NCBI GenBank assembly: GCA_019925795.1
Contig: CM034315.1
Coordinates: 29,369,867 to 29,433,866, forward strand
Direction of reading: 5' to 3'
DNA: 64,000 nucleotides
Origin: Dendrobium chrysotoxum
Taxonomy: Eukaryota; Streptophyta; Magnoliopsida; Asparagales; Orchidaceae
In this document: piece by piece, positions 45,687-59,200 of the stretch
Layout of the letters: the number at the start of each line of letters is the position of its first letter
Numbering within the stretch: the stretch's first letter is position 1
Notes under the pieces: model-generated
The model's input: only the letters and a program-made list of their open reading frames with translations
Databases searched by the model: none
Told to the model about the DNA's origin: nothing
Program-made: the position numbers and the translations under genes

Positions 45687-47053
45687 TCCATGGCAAAAGC
45701 TCATTGGCGGCATGATTTTCAGTGAACTGAAGGCTTTCTTTGTCTAAGGATTGGAGCGATCAATCCATGGCTTTTAAGAATGCATGTTCAACTAGGAAAA
45801 GTAGCGTGGATAGACTACAAGTTCAGAGAGTCCAAGAATGCAAAAATTTGATGGTTAGATTAGGTATAATCTCAAATTCTAGGTTAGAACACTTAGTTTC
45901 AAATAACTTTACATTAAGTGCTTATTAAGTCATCAAATAAAACCCCCATTAATTCTGTTCATCCCTAGGATCTAAGTTTAAAATTTTGTCAAAAATGATT
46001 GATCCAATCGCATGAACGAGCCAAAAAACTAATCCTAGGGCATTTTTTGTAGTATGCATGTTTGGGACATTTTTTGGGCCGTTGATTTTACAATTAATGG
46101 CCCAGATCCCATCAGCCCGTAATTATTCATAACCACACGAATCGATCTACTGCAAAGATCTCTGTCCAACGAGATCTTAGCCCTTAATTTGAAATCACAC
46201 GTGATCGAATGGCCACCGTAGATTGCTTACATGGTTAAGTTGAAAACGTGCCGTTGTTTAATCATTAGCAATGATTGCATAGTAGTGTAATCATTGCTAA
46301 TGATTCTCCGCTGTTGTGCGGTTTTGATCCACCCTATCCCGTGCCACTACATGGCCCTCCCACTGTCGGAGTAAGTATTAATTAAGTTAAATTAATTTTA
46401 ATCTTTTTAAAAATCAGAAAAATTCTAACCATTAAAAATCAAGTATTAAAAAAAAAGTACATGCAATATATCAAAATTCTCAAAATATTAAAATCTTCCA
46501 TTTAAAATTAATATTAATTTAAAATATACAATAAATTTTAAATTATTTTACTATTTAATATTTAATATTTTTAATTAATATTTAATAAAAACTAATTAAA
46601 AAATATTTTCAAATTTTAATTAATATAACTTAAAATATCTTCTGATTTTTGGAAAATATTTAAAACTTATATTAATTTAATTTTTAAAACTATATTTAAC
46701 GTTAATTATATTTAATTACATTAAATATATATTTAGTTATTAAAATATTCAAGAAATAATAAAAAATTCGAATTTAATCATAAATTATTAATAATTTATA
46801 TTAAGATTTCTGAAATTCAAAATATTTTAATTTAAAATTTATTTTAAAAATATTAAATATATTTTAAATAATTATTAAATATTAAATTGTTAAATATTTA
46901 ATTAAATCAAATATCCACAAAAATTTATAAAATTAATTTTAAATAATTTCAAATTTTTTAGAAAATATTTTAATATTATATTAATATTATTTTGAAATTA
47001 ATTTAAATATTCATTATTTTCTAAATATTTTAAATCTATTAATTATTACAAAC
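45687..47053. other. Non-coding region, AT-rich from 46380
   Basis: 45690-46370 is mixed-composition DNA with no supported gene. 46380-47053 is over 80% AT by eye with repeated aaatattaattaaatattt words and continues, beyond the RTE insertion, at 50188-50970. Confidence 0.5.
46260..46305. repeat. Perfect 17-bp inverted repeat whose arms are themselves palindromic
   Basis: AATCATTAGCAATGATT (46260-46276), a 12-base spacer, then AATCATTGCTAATGATT (46289-46305), the exact reverse complement. Each arm is also a 7-3-7 palindrome, so one long hairpin or two small hairpins can form. Confidence 0.9.
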
Positions 47054-50000
47054 TTATAAGGTGCGAGGGGACAGCCAGCGTAAAACTTGTCGAATAACCA
47101 TGACATGAATCCTTTAATAAATTGTATTAATGCTAGGGCGTTCCCTGGAAGCGACGCACTGTATGGCCTGAATACAGTGAAAAGTGTGCAAGGGCCGCTG
47201 CATCGGCGCCCGGGTGCAGTGTTAAATAGGCAAGGGTTCCCACATCAAGGACGGATGTGGGCAAAGAAGCTAGTCCATGATACTAATATTAGGATAGGAA
47301 CTTGGAATATAGGTTCCCTTACAGGAAGATTAATGAAATTAATAGATATTATGATTCATAGGAAGATAAATATTTTGTGCATTCAGGAAACTAAATGGGT
47401 TGGAGAGAAGGCTAAGGAGATTGATAGTTTAGGATTTAAAGTTTGGTATTCAGGTAAGAGTCGTACTAGAAATGGTGTAGGCGTGATTATAGATAAGAGT
47501 TTGAAGGATAATGTTATAAATATTAATAGAATTGGAGATAGAATTATGACTTTAAAGATTGTTGTTGATGCTAAGATTATTAATATTATAAGTGCTTATG
47601 CTCCTCAAGTAGGTTTGGATATGTGTTTAAAATTAAAATTTTGGGAAGATTTAGAAGAATTAATTCAAAAGATACCTCTCGAAGAAAAAATTTTTATTGG
47701 AGGAGATTTAAATGGACATGTTGGTAGAGAGGTAAATGATTTTAAAAGCATTCATGGTGGATATGGGTTTGGAATGACTAATGAAGGTGGTAAGACCATA
47801 CTAGATTTTTCTTTAGCTTATGATTTTTTAATTGCTAATACCTTATTTAAGAAAAGAGATGAGCATCTCATCACTTATAAGAATGGTTATAGTAAAACTC
47901 AGATTGATTATTTTCTTATAAGAAAAGTAGATCGTTTAGATTGCAAAGATTGTAAAGTTATTCCGAGTGAAAGTTTATGTACCTAACATCGCTTATTAGT
48001 TTTAGACTTTAAGATGAAAGGACAGAAAATAAAAAATAAAGTAAAGCGATTTTCTAGGATTAGATGGGGGCATTTAAAGAATAGTAATAAAAATATTTTT
48101 GAGAGTAAGATTTTAGATTCTAAGATTTTATTTGTGCATGAGGATACTAATATTATGTGGGAAAAAGTGGCTAGTGATATTAAAAATATTGCTAAAGATG
48201 TGTTTGGAGTATCAAAGGGAAAAGCCCCTAATAGTAAAAATAGCTGGTGGTGGAATCCAATTGTGCAAGAAAAGATAAATAATAAGAAGATTTGTTAAAA
48301 AAATTGGTTTAGATGTAAAAATTCTGATAATTGGGAAAGATATAAAGAGGCATGTAAGGATTCTAAGAAAGAAATATGTGATGCAAAGATCTTAGCTTTT
48401 AATGATTTATATAATAGATTAGATACTAAGGAGGGAGAAAGATATATGTATAAGATAGCCAAACAAAGAGATAGGAGTAGTAAGGATTTAATTTAAGTGA
48501 AGTGTATTAAGGATGAAGATCAAAAAGTACTTTTCTTAGAAGATGATATTCAACAAAGGTGGATGAGATATTTTGATAAACTTTTTAATGAAGATTGTAG
48601 GAATACAATTGACTTTAGTGACCTTAGCATCCTAAATGAAAATAAAGATTTCTGTTTTTATCGGCGTATTAGTAAAACCGAAGTTAGAGAGGCTTTAAAG
48701 AAAATGAAGTGTGGAAAAGCTGTTGGACCTGATGATATCCCAATAGAGATGTGGAAATGCTTAGGAGATGAAGGAATTTCTTGGCTAACTAAACTTTTTA
48801 ATAATATTTTGAAGACTAAAAAGATGCCAGATGCGTGGAGAATGAGTGTATTGATTCCTATTTATAAGAATAAAGGTGATGCACAAGATTGTGCGAATTA
48901 TAGAAGAATTAAGTTAATGTGTCACACTTTAAAACTATGGGAGCGAGTTATGGAGTGTAGGCTGCGGCGTGATACTAATGTTTCTCAAAATCAATTTGGA
49001 TTCATGCCTGGTAGGTCTACTATGGAAGCCATACATTTATTGAGAGGTTTGATGGAGAAATATAGGGAGAATAAGGAGGATCTACATATGATATTTATTG
49101 ATTTAGAGAAAGCATATGATAAAGTTCCAAGAGAAGTGCTATGGAGAGTTCTTCAAAAGAAAGGAGTTAATAATGCTTATATTCAAATCATTAAAGATAT
49201 GTATGAAGGAGCTACTACTTGTGTTCAAACACAAGGTGGTTTGACCAAGTATTTCCCTATTTCGGTTGGATTACATCAAGGATCAGCTTTAAGCCCATAT
49301 CTTTTCGCGTTAGTCATGGATGTTCTCACTAGACATTTACAAGAGGATGTACCCTGGTGTATGCTTTTTGCTGATGATATTCTTCTTGTTGACAAGACTA
49401 AAGAGGGAGTTGAAGGTAAACTTGAAGTCTGGAGATCAACCTTAGAGTCTAATGGTTTTCGCTTGAGTAAATCTAAAACTGAATATATGGAGTGTAATTT
49501 TAGCAGTAATAGACCTAGTGAGGGGATTGTGACTTTGGGCGATCAAGTCATTAATAAGAGTACACGTTTTAGATATCTTGGATCTATTGTTCAGAGTGAT
49601 GGTGAAATAGATGGGGATGTTATCAGTAGAATTCAAGTTGGATGGTTGAAGTGGAGGAATGCATCGGGCTTGTTGTGTGATAGAAAAGTCCCCCTTAAAC
49701 TTAAGGGAAAATTCTATAAGATGGTGGTGAGACCTGCAATGCTTTATGGTGCAGAATGTTGGCCATTAAAAGAGAAGCATAATACTAAGTTATGTGTTGC
49801 GGAGATGAGGATGCTTAGGTGGATGAGTGGATTTACTCTTAGAGACAGGATACGAAATGAGCATATACATGAAAAGGTTGGAGTAGCTCCAGTGGAGGAT
49901 AAGATTAGAGAGAGTCGCCTTAGATGGTTTGGTCACATAAAACGGCGGCCTTCCGATGACCCAGTTAGGAAAGTAGAGGTATTAGATTTGACTTATGTTA

Positions 50001-50187
50001 AGAAAGGTAGAGGTAGACCTAAAAAGACTTGGTTAGAAAATATTAGAAATGATCTTTCTCTATAAGATTTAAACGAGAATTTGACTTTGAACCGGACACA
50101 ATGGAGAAAAAGGATTCATGTTGCCGACCCCACGTAGTGGGACAAAGGCTTGTTATTGTTGTTGTTGTTGTTGTAATTATTACAAAC
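47040..50187 (+). mobile_element. RTE-type LINE with 14-bp target duplication
   Basis: TAATTATTACAAAC at 47040-47053 and 50174-50187 flanks the element (47054-50173). It starts ttataaggtgcgagggg and ends with a TTG microsatellite tail (ttattgttgttg...), the usual end of plant RTE LINEs. One long frame with endonuclease and RT covers nearly the whole length. It is inserted in AT-rich DNA, which was duplicated. Confidence 0.92.
47087..50065 (+). pseudogene. RTE LINE ORF: endonuclease-reverse transcriptase with three stops, no frameshift
   Basis: One frame of 993 codons. The APE-type endonuclease spans residues 70-300 (IGTWNIGSL, CIQETKW with catalytic Glu, GGDLNGHVG with Asp/Asn, QIDYFLIRK). 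The RT spans about 530-820 (GPDDIPIEMWK, NQFGFMPGRST, FIDLEKAYDKVPR, LHQGSALSPYLFALVMD, FADDILL with the catalytic Asp pair). A C-terminal WFGHIKRRP...RGRPKKTW segment follows. In-frame stops lie at 47984-47986 (TAA in place of an expected CAA), 48296-48298 and 48494-48496. The ORF opens after a stop at 47081; no ATG stands right at its start. It would nick target DNA and prime reverse transcription there; this copy is inactive but young. Confidence 0.92.
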
Positions 50188-53100
50188 ATCAAATATTTTA
50201 AATAAAATTAAACTTAAATAAACTTATTCTTATTATTCAAAATATATATTTTTTAAAAGTACAAAATACTTTAGTTTGAGATTAAAAATTATTTTAAAAT
50301 ATTATATTTCGAAAATATTTAAATATTTAATTAGTATTTAATTAAGATAAATTCAAATAAAAAAATTAAGAAAATTACTTTAAATTATTTTAAATTTTCA
50401 AAGAATATTTAAGATTTAATTTAATTTAAGAATTATTTTAAATATTAATTAATTTTAAATTATTTTAAATACCTTTAATTAATGTAAATTTTAAAAAATT
50501 TAAAATAAATTTAAATTAATTTAGATAAATACATATAATTCCTTACAATTTTTAGAAATTTAAATATTTTAATTTAGAATTAATTTCAAAATTAAAAATT
50601 ATAATTTATTTTAAATAATTCTAGTTATTTAATTATTTTAATATTTAACTAATATTTAATTAAATATTAATTAAATATTTTGAAAATTAAAGTTTTAATT
50701 TAAAAATTTTAAATAATCAGAGGTTTATTTTAAAATATTTTAATATAAAATTAAATTTAATTTAAGATATTTTTAAATACCTTTAAAAATTTTTAATATT
50801 TAAATATTTAATTATTATTTATGTAATTTTTGACTTAAATAATTTTCAAAAAAAAAAAAATTAACTTTAAAATATTTTCAAATTATTAAAATATTTTCAA
50901 CATTATTTTAAAATTATTTTGAAATTATCTTTTCTAAATGTTAGAAATTGATCTATTTTTCAAATATAAAATTAACTTTTAAATTATATATGTTTAATCC
51001 TTTGGGAGCTTTGAGTGTGTCCTTGAAATCTTAAATATAGCTTGAGTATGATTGAATTGAATTAATTGGTAGATGATTAGTGAACACTTATGTCTTGATT
51101 GTTCACTAATTTATTCATTATTTATTTATGATTATTCTTGTTCTTATTCGTGCATGTATAGGATGCACACACATGCACTTAGTCAAGGCTTTCCTAGTTC
51201 TAGGATTTGATTGTAATGATAGTGTATGCATTTATATGTGTGTCAAGGGTTAGTGATATTGATTTAAGCCTAGCTAACCTAGTGACACCTTAAGGATAAA
51301 AATTAAGGACATTTGTCTAGAAAACTTAGAAAAATTTTAAAAATTAAAATACATGTCCATTAGGGATAAAACTTTGGACACTTAAACTAAGTAACACTTA
51401 CAGCTCATGGGAAAATCTTCACTAATTTTAAAAATCATTAAACCCCATAATTAATTAACTTAAATTAATGCATTAATTACGCCTTAAATCTTTAAAAAAT
51501 TCTAATAAATCCAATATAAATCCCAAAATTACATATAATACCTCAAATTGACTAGAATTTAAATCTTAACTCAAGAAAATTAAAAGCCCTTTGATTTGAC
51601 ATCAAATTTAAGTTTAATTTCATTTTAAGTAAAAATTATTATTTAATTAACTTAATTAATTAAAAATAACTAAAAATTCCAAAAAAATTTGAACCACTTG
51701 AGAATACCTCCTTAGATCATTTGTGATCTTTAGAGGTGATTTCAAGAAGTTTGGAGTTTATTTGGATTCAAATCACTAAAAGCCCATTAATTAAAATAAT
51801 TTAAAAAATTTAAATAAATAGTTGAACTTCTAAAAAGCATAACTAATTTCAAAAAATTTTAAATTGAGCAAACTTAAAGGCATTGGACTCCATTTAGAGT
51901 TTAATATTTATTAAAAATATCAAACCATCAAAAATAATTCAAATTTTAAAAGTTAATAATTTGGTCAACTTTGAGTCAAAATGAAGTCAAAACGTCAAAA
52001 ATTCATAACTAATTAAAGAGAAATTCAAATATAGCATTCTTATAATCTAATTACTCATCCCAAGGTCTATTATTTGAGAAAAATATTAATTTTTTAAAAA
52101 TCAATCTTTATCTAAAAGTTAAATTTGACCCCTTTAATTAATGCATTTAAATAATTCAAATAATTTCAAAAAATTCAATAATTTATTTAAAAATAAAAAA
52201 AACCTTAATCCAACTTTAAAAACTTGCAACTAACCAAATTAATCAATATTTATTAACTTCTTAAACCTTAACAAATCAAAACATTTAATCTATACTGGTT
52301 ACTACATGGTAACTCAAGCCTATGAGGCTATTAAGTTAGCCCTATAAAAGGTGAAATAAACTTCACGGCATCGGTGAAAAATAAAGGTAGTAGCCAATCA
52401 ATCTTTAAAAGACATTCAAAAATTAATTTTAACATATTAATATTTAAACTTTAATCAATATTTCCTTTTAAACCTTTCAATCAACCAGAATATCAAGTAA
52501 CTTTAATTAAGCATCCTATATTGGACATATCCTAGCCACATAACCTACCTGACACACTTTAGATGGTTTTCTAGGACACTACTTCTAGATCTAGGCTAGC
52601 CTGGTGTTTATTTTTCTATTATGTACTAGGTTTTTGAGATTTTATTGCATGCTGGTTGAAAATATGTTGATGTGATTGCTTATTTAATTTATATATTCTA
52701 TGATGTGATTGATTGTGGATTAGATTACCTCTGGATTAGGGATAATTTATTTACTAATTCAATCTTATATAGCTGACCATACTCATACAAGACATTTAAA
52801 AGTAAAAGAGGGAAAAATCATAAATATTAAATTACTACAGGTGCTCGCTACACTAAGTCCCCCTTTTAAAATTAAAAGAGCATGGACAAGTGTGACTAGT
52901 TTGATTTCAAATATAACTTCTTGGGATTATTTCAATACTAATTTATTAGGATAACCTTGCAGGTTATTGAGTCTAGATTTTTTTTAATTTTTATTAAATG
53001 TAATTCAAGTTTATTGAGTTATAAATTATCAAGTGACATTTGAGATGGGACATGAGTCCAATCTAAAATTCAAAGAGAAGGGTGGCATCCCTTAGGGAAG

Positions 53101-54999
53101 AGTCCCTCTTCATTTGAAGATTCAGATTAGGATACTTAAATATCCAAAGGGAAAGGATAATACCCCTTAGGGGGGAGTTTCTTTTCATTGAATATGCAGA
53201 CCCGACAAATCTAGGAGGATAGCATGAAGAAGTGAAGAATGAGAAGACCCATTCTCAAAGTAACTTGTGTCTTAGGACTAGAAGTTCAGGCTTGTTGTTA
53301 GTGGTACCCGACCACTTTAATTTCTATAATTCTAGGTTGTAATATTAAGTGGCACTTTTTATATGAAATTTAAATTTAAATATTAATTTAATTGATTTGA
53401 TTATTGATTGATATACTTTTTTGTGATTAGGATTGCATACTTTTAGTAATTTTTTGGCAATTTATATGTCGATCTTTGATTTAGCCTAAAACCCGATCGG
53501 AGGCTTATGAGGGTTCGAATAAACTTTTTCTACTCTAATTAAGATTTAAAATCTTTAAGCTCACATAGAAACTCTAACAAATTGAAGAAGTAAGCTTAGA
53601 TCGTTGAGAGTTCTCATGCATATATATTATACTTTTCTCTACCTTATTAAGCACCTCCCTGCCTGCAGGTTCTGGTAGGTCACCTGACCTATTAGGGTGC
53701 AGACTTGTCATTACGATGTTGTGCAATCTCTAGGATAAAACTTATTTTTTAAGCATAATTTTTAAATTGCTTCATTCAAATGTATGCATTTTAATCGAGC
53801 CAATTTGCATGCATTACATTAGATACAAGTTAAAAAGTGTCTAAAAATTTAATCATATTTTATTTTAAATTTCATATTACCCAACATCAATCAAAGGGCC
53901 AAATTAGGATTTGTTCTAGATGTTGTCCCCATTTCCTCAAACTTAACTTAATTCAACATCCCTACTACTCTTTCATAAATGGCCGAACTCATGATTTTAA
54001 AGCACTTTGGATGTTAGCTGGCTCCTAATCGAGGTCGAGATAAGTCCAAGTTTGTACTGTATTAGCTAGGTTCAGATTACTAATTTTTAGTACCTAATTT
54101 AGATTTAGGTTCTGAGGTAGGCTTAGGTTATAAGATCTCATCCTTTGGGAATCAAATCTCAATTTTCTAATAAAATTGACAAGTCAAACATAAATCTATT
54201 TTAATTCAAATTTAAGTATAATATTTAGGTTAAGTTTGGGTGCTTATAAAATGTTTCAGAATCCTAAAGCTCCTCTTACGTTTTCTCCTATAACCTCCAG
54301 AAATAAGTGTTTAAATTTGACTTAATCCCTATTAATTTTTTAACCTCACTTCCTTTAACATCAAGCCTTGAAATCCTAAATAAAATTTTGACCATTATTT
54401 TAATCGAGAGTCTTCGTAGGGAGACTCTAGTTTCCCCTACGATGTAATTAACTATGAGGGCTTCTGTTCGTAGGAGATTTAGAACCTTTATCAAATTTCA
54501 AAATTAATTTTTAAATCTTAATTAATTCTTTTTGAGAAATTCAAAATTAATGATAATCATTATCGTCATATCTGAGTAATTGATAATGAATGATATTTTT
54601 CTCCTCTGGGAAGATATATAATTTATTTATATGACCTTGAATTTGAAATTAATGATAATATATCCAGATTATTATAGCTAAATATTTAATTGAACATCAT
54701 TTTAACTTTTCAAGATCATATGTAATTCTTTCCTGAATTTGGCTATGGTATTCAGGATATACTTTATAATTCTAAATTTAAACCCACTAGGAGATCTTAT
54801 TTTTATCTTTCGAGGTGATATATCATTTCCAATGGATGTTCAATTTTAGAATTAAAATTCAAATATCAATTTCAAACTTTTCCCAAAGAATTAATCCTTT
54901 CAAACTTGAACTTTTCGATCAAACACACATAAGAATGAGTCATTTAATGAGTTTAAGATTTTCTTCACTTAATTCAGAGGAGGTTAGGATTTTTTATTT
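50188..54999. other. Unclassified AT-rich non-coding region
   Basis: 50188-50970 continues the aaatatttaat-rich DNA left of the LINE. 51000-54999 has no supported ORF. A pair of similar about 70-base segments (aagagaagggtggcatcccttaggg..agagtccctcttcat near 53080 and aagggaaaggataataccccttaggggggag near 53150) is a short tandem duplication. No LTR pair, PBS or coding remnant was recognised. Confidence 0.45.
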
Positions 55000-55808
55000 C
55001 TACAATTTAAATTGATCATGGTGGATAGCTTAAAAATAAAAAAAAGATTTATTTTGTAAAGATTCTAGGATTGATCATAATTTTTCTACTCCTAGGGCAC
55101 CATAACATAATGGTATAGCTGAAAGAAAAAATAGGATACTTGTAGAGGTGGATAGGGCAATATTAACAAAGTATACCTTACCTAGATATTTTTAAGCAGG
55201 AGTAGGGAATACTTCTTGTAATTTATCAAATAGGGTAAATATTAGGTCCATACTAAATAAGATACCCTATGAACTACTTAAGGGTAGGACACCAAACTTG
55301 TTGCATCTACATGTTTTTATTTACAAATATTTTATGCTTGTGAATGGTAAATCTTATTTAGAAAAGTTTGATTCTAAGGTAGATGAATGAGTCTTCTTAG
55401 GTTATTCCTTAGAAGGTAAATCCTATAGGGTCTTGAACAAAAGAACTTTAGTTATAGAGGAATCAACTCATAGGGTATTTGATGAGTCAGATAGACCTGT
55501 TGAGTTTAGGATAGAGGATAATGATAAGGTTAAGATTACTCATGGAGTAGGGAGTATTAAGCCGGGAAATAGAGAAGGACCTCAGGAGCCTTTGCCTAGA
55601 GATTGAAAATATTCTTCTAGTCACCCTAGAGAGCTTATCTTAGGCGATCCATCTGCTGGGGTTAAAACTAGGCAAGGTCTTTGAAAAGTTTTTGGCCATA
55701 CTATGTTCATTTCCATGATAGAACCAACTAGTGTAGATTAGGCCTTGAATGATGAATTTTGGATCTTAGCCATACAAAAAGAATTGAATCAATTTATAAG
55801 GAATAATG
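55000..55808 (+). pseudogene. Element D integrase end and entry to RT
   Basis: Readable with stops: DHGG, FCKDSRIDHNFSTPRAP, HNGIAERKNR (integrase core with the catalytic Glu), YELLKGRTPNL, VFLGYSLEGKSYRVLNKRT, then a linker and ALNDEFWILAIQKELNQF IRNNV, the start of copia RT. The frame ends at 55808-55813 where element C is inserted; reading resumes at 61787 (KLV.RPNDQSIVGTKWVFKNK). An expected Trp codon at the junction is TAG. Confidence 0.8.
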
Positions 55809-55813
55809 TATAG

Positions 55814-57411
55814 TGATAAGTATAAATTATGCATTAATTTAACTTTGTTAAATTCAATAAAATAAGTAATTTTAGTTATGTTTATACATGAATCTTATAG
55901 GAAAGAGAAAAAATTATAAGTGTTGGATAGTGCCTCAGCACCGACAAGGATTATGCCACATCATCGTATTAATCAACATGAAGCACCGATTGTAATACTA
56001 TAGCAATGACCTTTTCTATTTGTAAGTGCTCCAGCATCATAGATGTTACTGCCACATCATGTCATAGAACTATTGTGCCCAAAATTAGCACTGTAATATT
56101 GAGTGTCTCAAGAAAATTCAAGCAGGAGTGCTAACCTTTCTAATGACACAGTGCTAAAATATCATTCCAAGTACAGCGGTGCTCACATTTTATAACATCA
56201 CGGTAGAAAAATTATAGTTGCTAAGAGTTGCACTGACTTAATAAACAAATATATTAATTTAGGCCATAACCGTGCAATGTCGCTTAGCACCATAGTGACG
56301 CCAAAATTATAGTGCCGAGGAGCTAGTTCATTTTCACCGTCGTAGCGACACCTTGCCCAACACCATGGTGCTTGAATCTAATCCTATACGTATTATAAAT
56401 AGATATCAATTATGTTGTTTATAGAGTTCAATTTCTTGAGTGAAAATTTATAACTTTTAATATATTTCTCTAGTGCCCCATTTGAGTAAAGTCTAAGAGA
56501 GGCTAGGGAAGTGTAGAATACAGTCTTCAAGAGAGTTTAGTTTTTGTTTATATAGGAAAATCTATAAGTGAAGGAAGAAGGAGTGTAGAAAAGATAATTT
56601 GATCCATCCGAGTGATAAATTTCTTACTACTTCTCTTATACTTTGTTCTTCTATGAATAAATTAAATATGAGTTTGCTTGTTATTTCTTCCATGTCTATC
56701 TAGATCTCTTATTTTGGGCTGATGATGTGAAGTGCATATTAAGTACTAATATAGACTCTTATTATTTAAAAATAATGATATTTTTAGTATCTCTTATTCT
56801 TTATTTAATACATATATAATAACCATGGGTGTAGTGAAAATCTAGTGTGATGTATAGCCTTTAAAGAGGAATGCAAGAACAAATAGAAATATTGAAATGG
56901 AATATTGGCAAGCCTAGACATAGGATCTTTGAATATTCTAGGTTATACAAAGATAGTAAAACTATAGGAAGACTAATAATCTTTCTTTTCATCCCTATAA
57001 GCTTGAAAGAGATCTAGGGATTCACATGCTCTAATTCACGTAAATAATTAAAAGTCTCATTAGAAAAAATATTTTTTTTACATGTATTAGTCTAAAATAT
57101 TTTATTAAAATTATATCAATTATATTACTTATTTTCATTCAATGGTAGGAACTCAAATACTTTATTATTATTTCTGTAAGAAAAATTCATGTAATTAGAG
57201 TAAGCAATAGTAATTTGTTGTGGTATAGCAGAATACTTTCTCGTAAGTTTGACACTCTACTCTATACTCTATTACTTAATTTGATATGTATACTTACGTA
57301 GATTAATGTGATACTATAAATTTTATATCACAGAAAATCTAAGCATATTTCAAATTCAGTGAGTGTCATATTAGCTCACCATTAACTTATCACATCGTAT
57401 ACCCCATATCA
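55814..57411 (+). repeat. 5' LTR of element C
   Basis: 1,598 bases. Contains many agcaccg/cggtgct words, a (C/G)-rich word set in otherwise AT-rich DNA, and ...attataaatagatatcaatt as a likely TATA region near 56393. Confidence 0.85.
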
Positions 57412-57417
57412 AGTTTT

Positions 57418-57435
57418 TGGTGTCGTTGCTACATA
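57418..57435 (+). other. Primer-binding site of element C (tRNA-Asp-like)
   Basis: TGGTGTCGTTGC... is a decayed form of the TGGCGCCGTTGC PBS used by Athila elements, 6 bases after the LTR. Confidence 0.6.
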
Positions 57436-57659
57436 AGTAATGTGCTTATTGTAATTTATTTTATTATTAAAATAAGTGTATATTTAGACCTACTTATATC
57501 TGGTATCTTTATTTTATTTATTAATTTTTTTAAATCCAAAAAAAATATTATATTTAATTATTTTATTGTATGCTTGGTAGATCTAGTAAGGAGCACATAT
57601 TGTTTGACCCAAAAATAAGAAGGATTCTTAAAAAATTTTGAAAAATACAAAAAGGTTTT

Positions 57660-59200
57660 AACCATGTCTGAACCAGTTTAAGATCAAGATCATTTAAGAT
57701 CACTTAAGGAGTATGCTAACTCTATAGTTGAAGGAATTCATCAAAGAAATAATAAACTTCTTATCCAGGCTAATAATTTTGATTTAAAATTGGCCATTAT
57801 CCAAATGATTCAAAATTTATAGTTTAGGGGAACTTTTGTTGAAGATCCTAATTTACATTTAGCCAACAACAACAACAACAACAACAAGCCTTTATCCCAC
57901 TACATGGGGTCGACTACATGAATCCTTTTTTCTCCATTGTGTCCTGTTAAAAGTCAAATTCTCATTTAAATCTAATAAAGAAAGATCATTTCTAATATTT
58001 TTTTAACCAAGTCTTTTTAGGTCTACCTCTACCTTTCTTAACATAAGTCACATCTAATACCTCTACATTCCTAACCGGGTCATCGAAAGGCCACCGTTTT
58101 ATGTGATCATTTTTTAAAAATCTATACTACTTTTTAGCATAATAATGTCAATAATCATACCATTAGATTTAGATTATTCCCATTTTTTTATAAAGAATAA
58201 GGCTAAAATGCAATTAAATTATTTATCTCCAGGCTCTATAACCACTTTGAATGAATTAACACATAAATTCCTTGCTAAGTATTTCCCACCTTCTAAAACA
58301 ACTAAGCATAGAATTGATATCACTTCTTTTGCCCAGTTTGAAGGTGAATCAATTTACACAAGTTGGGAGAGATTTAAGGAGATGCTTAAGAATAGCCCTC
58401 ACCTTGCTTTACCTGATTGGTTGGTTTTTTAGATATTCTATAATGGATTAGTAGGATCTCTTAATTCAAACGTAGATGATATGAATGGAGGATCTTTAAT
58501 GTGTATGCTATTTAAGGATGCTTATAAATTAATAGAAGAAAAAGCTACTAATAATTTCTTATGGCCTACTAGTAGGGCGAATCCTAAGATAGTGGCTAGA
58601 ATTTATGAATTTGATGTTTTATCAATTCTTACTGCTTAGGTAGCTGCTATTTTAAGAAAATTAGAATATTAGAGTCAACTTAGGATTTAGCTCATATATA
58701 TATAATTAGAAGAGACTCATTTTTATTCTGTAAAGGATGCTAGTGTGTTAGTGATTAAAAATGTGAATTTAATTTGAAGATAAATTAATCCTTATTCTAA
58801 TACATAAATTCAGGTTGGAGGAACCACCCTACTTTTAGTTGATCAAAATAATGTTGGTGGAAGCAATCAGTGGAATTCAGGCCAACCTAATCAAGGAGAA
58901 AATTGGAATAATCCTTAACAAACTATAGTGAGTCCTAGACCTTCTTACCCTCCAAGATTTAATCAAAATAACTAGTATGGGAACAGAAAGTCACCTTTGG
59001 AAGAGGTAGTGATTCAATTGTGTAATCAATTGCAAAGTTAAGAAGTTAAAATTAAAAACTTGGAAACTCAATTAGAATAGTTTGCAATATCTTTTAGTAG
59101 TTGACCTCTTGGGTCTCTCCCTAGTAATACTGAAATTTACTCTAAAGATAAAGGAAATGAATCTACTGGAAACCACTTGATGAGTAGTTGTGATGCTCCC
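57660..59200 (+). pseudogene. Element C gag (Athila-like)
   Basis: Pieces: a leader with ELMAE-like region missing, NLHLA at 57845-57862, then after a LINE insertion NKAKMQLNYLSPGSITTLNEL, THKFLAKYFPPSKTTKHRIDI and YTSWERFKEMLKNSPHLALPDW (58145-58432), NGGSLMCMLFKDAYKLIEEKATNNFLW (to about 58570), and a terminal LENLETQLE-like helix near 59050. This is the capsid core of Athila gag. Several TAG/TAA stops (often from CAG/TGG) and the insertion at 57863 inactivate it. Confidence 0.8.
57863..58132 (-). mobile_element. 5'-truncated RTE LINE tail inside gag of element C
   Basis: On the minus strand it matches the last about 250 bases of the LINE at 47054-50173: the RKVEVLDLTYVKKGRGRPKKTW coding end, 3' UTR and TTG tail (seen here as CAACAACAAC). 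TTTAGC at 57857-57862 and 58133-58138 is a likely short target duplication. The last about 20 bases before 58132 are not clearly LINE. Confidence 0.85.
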
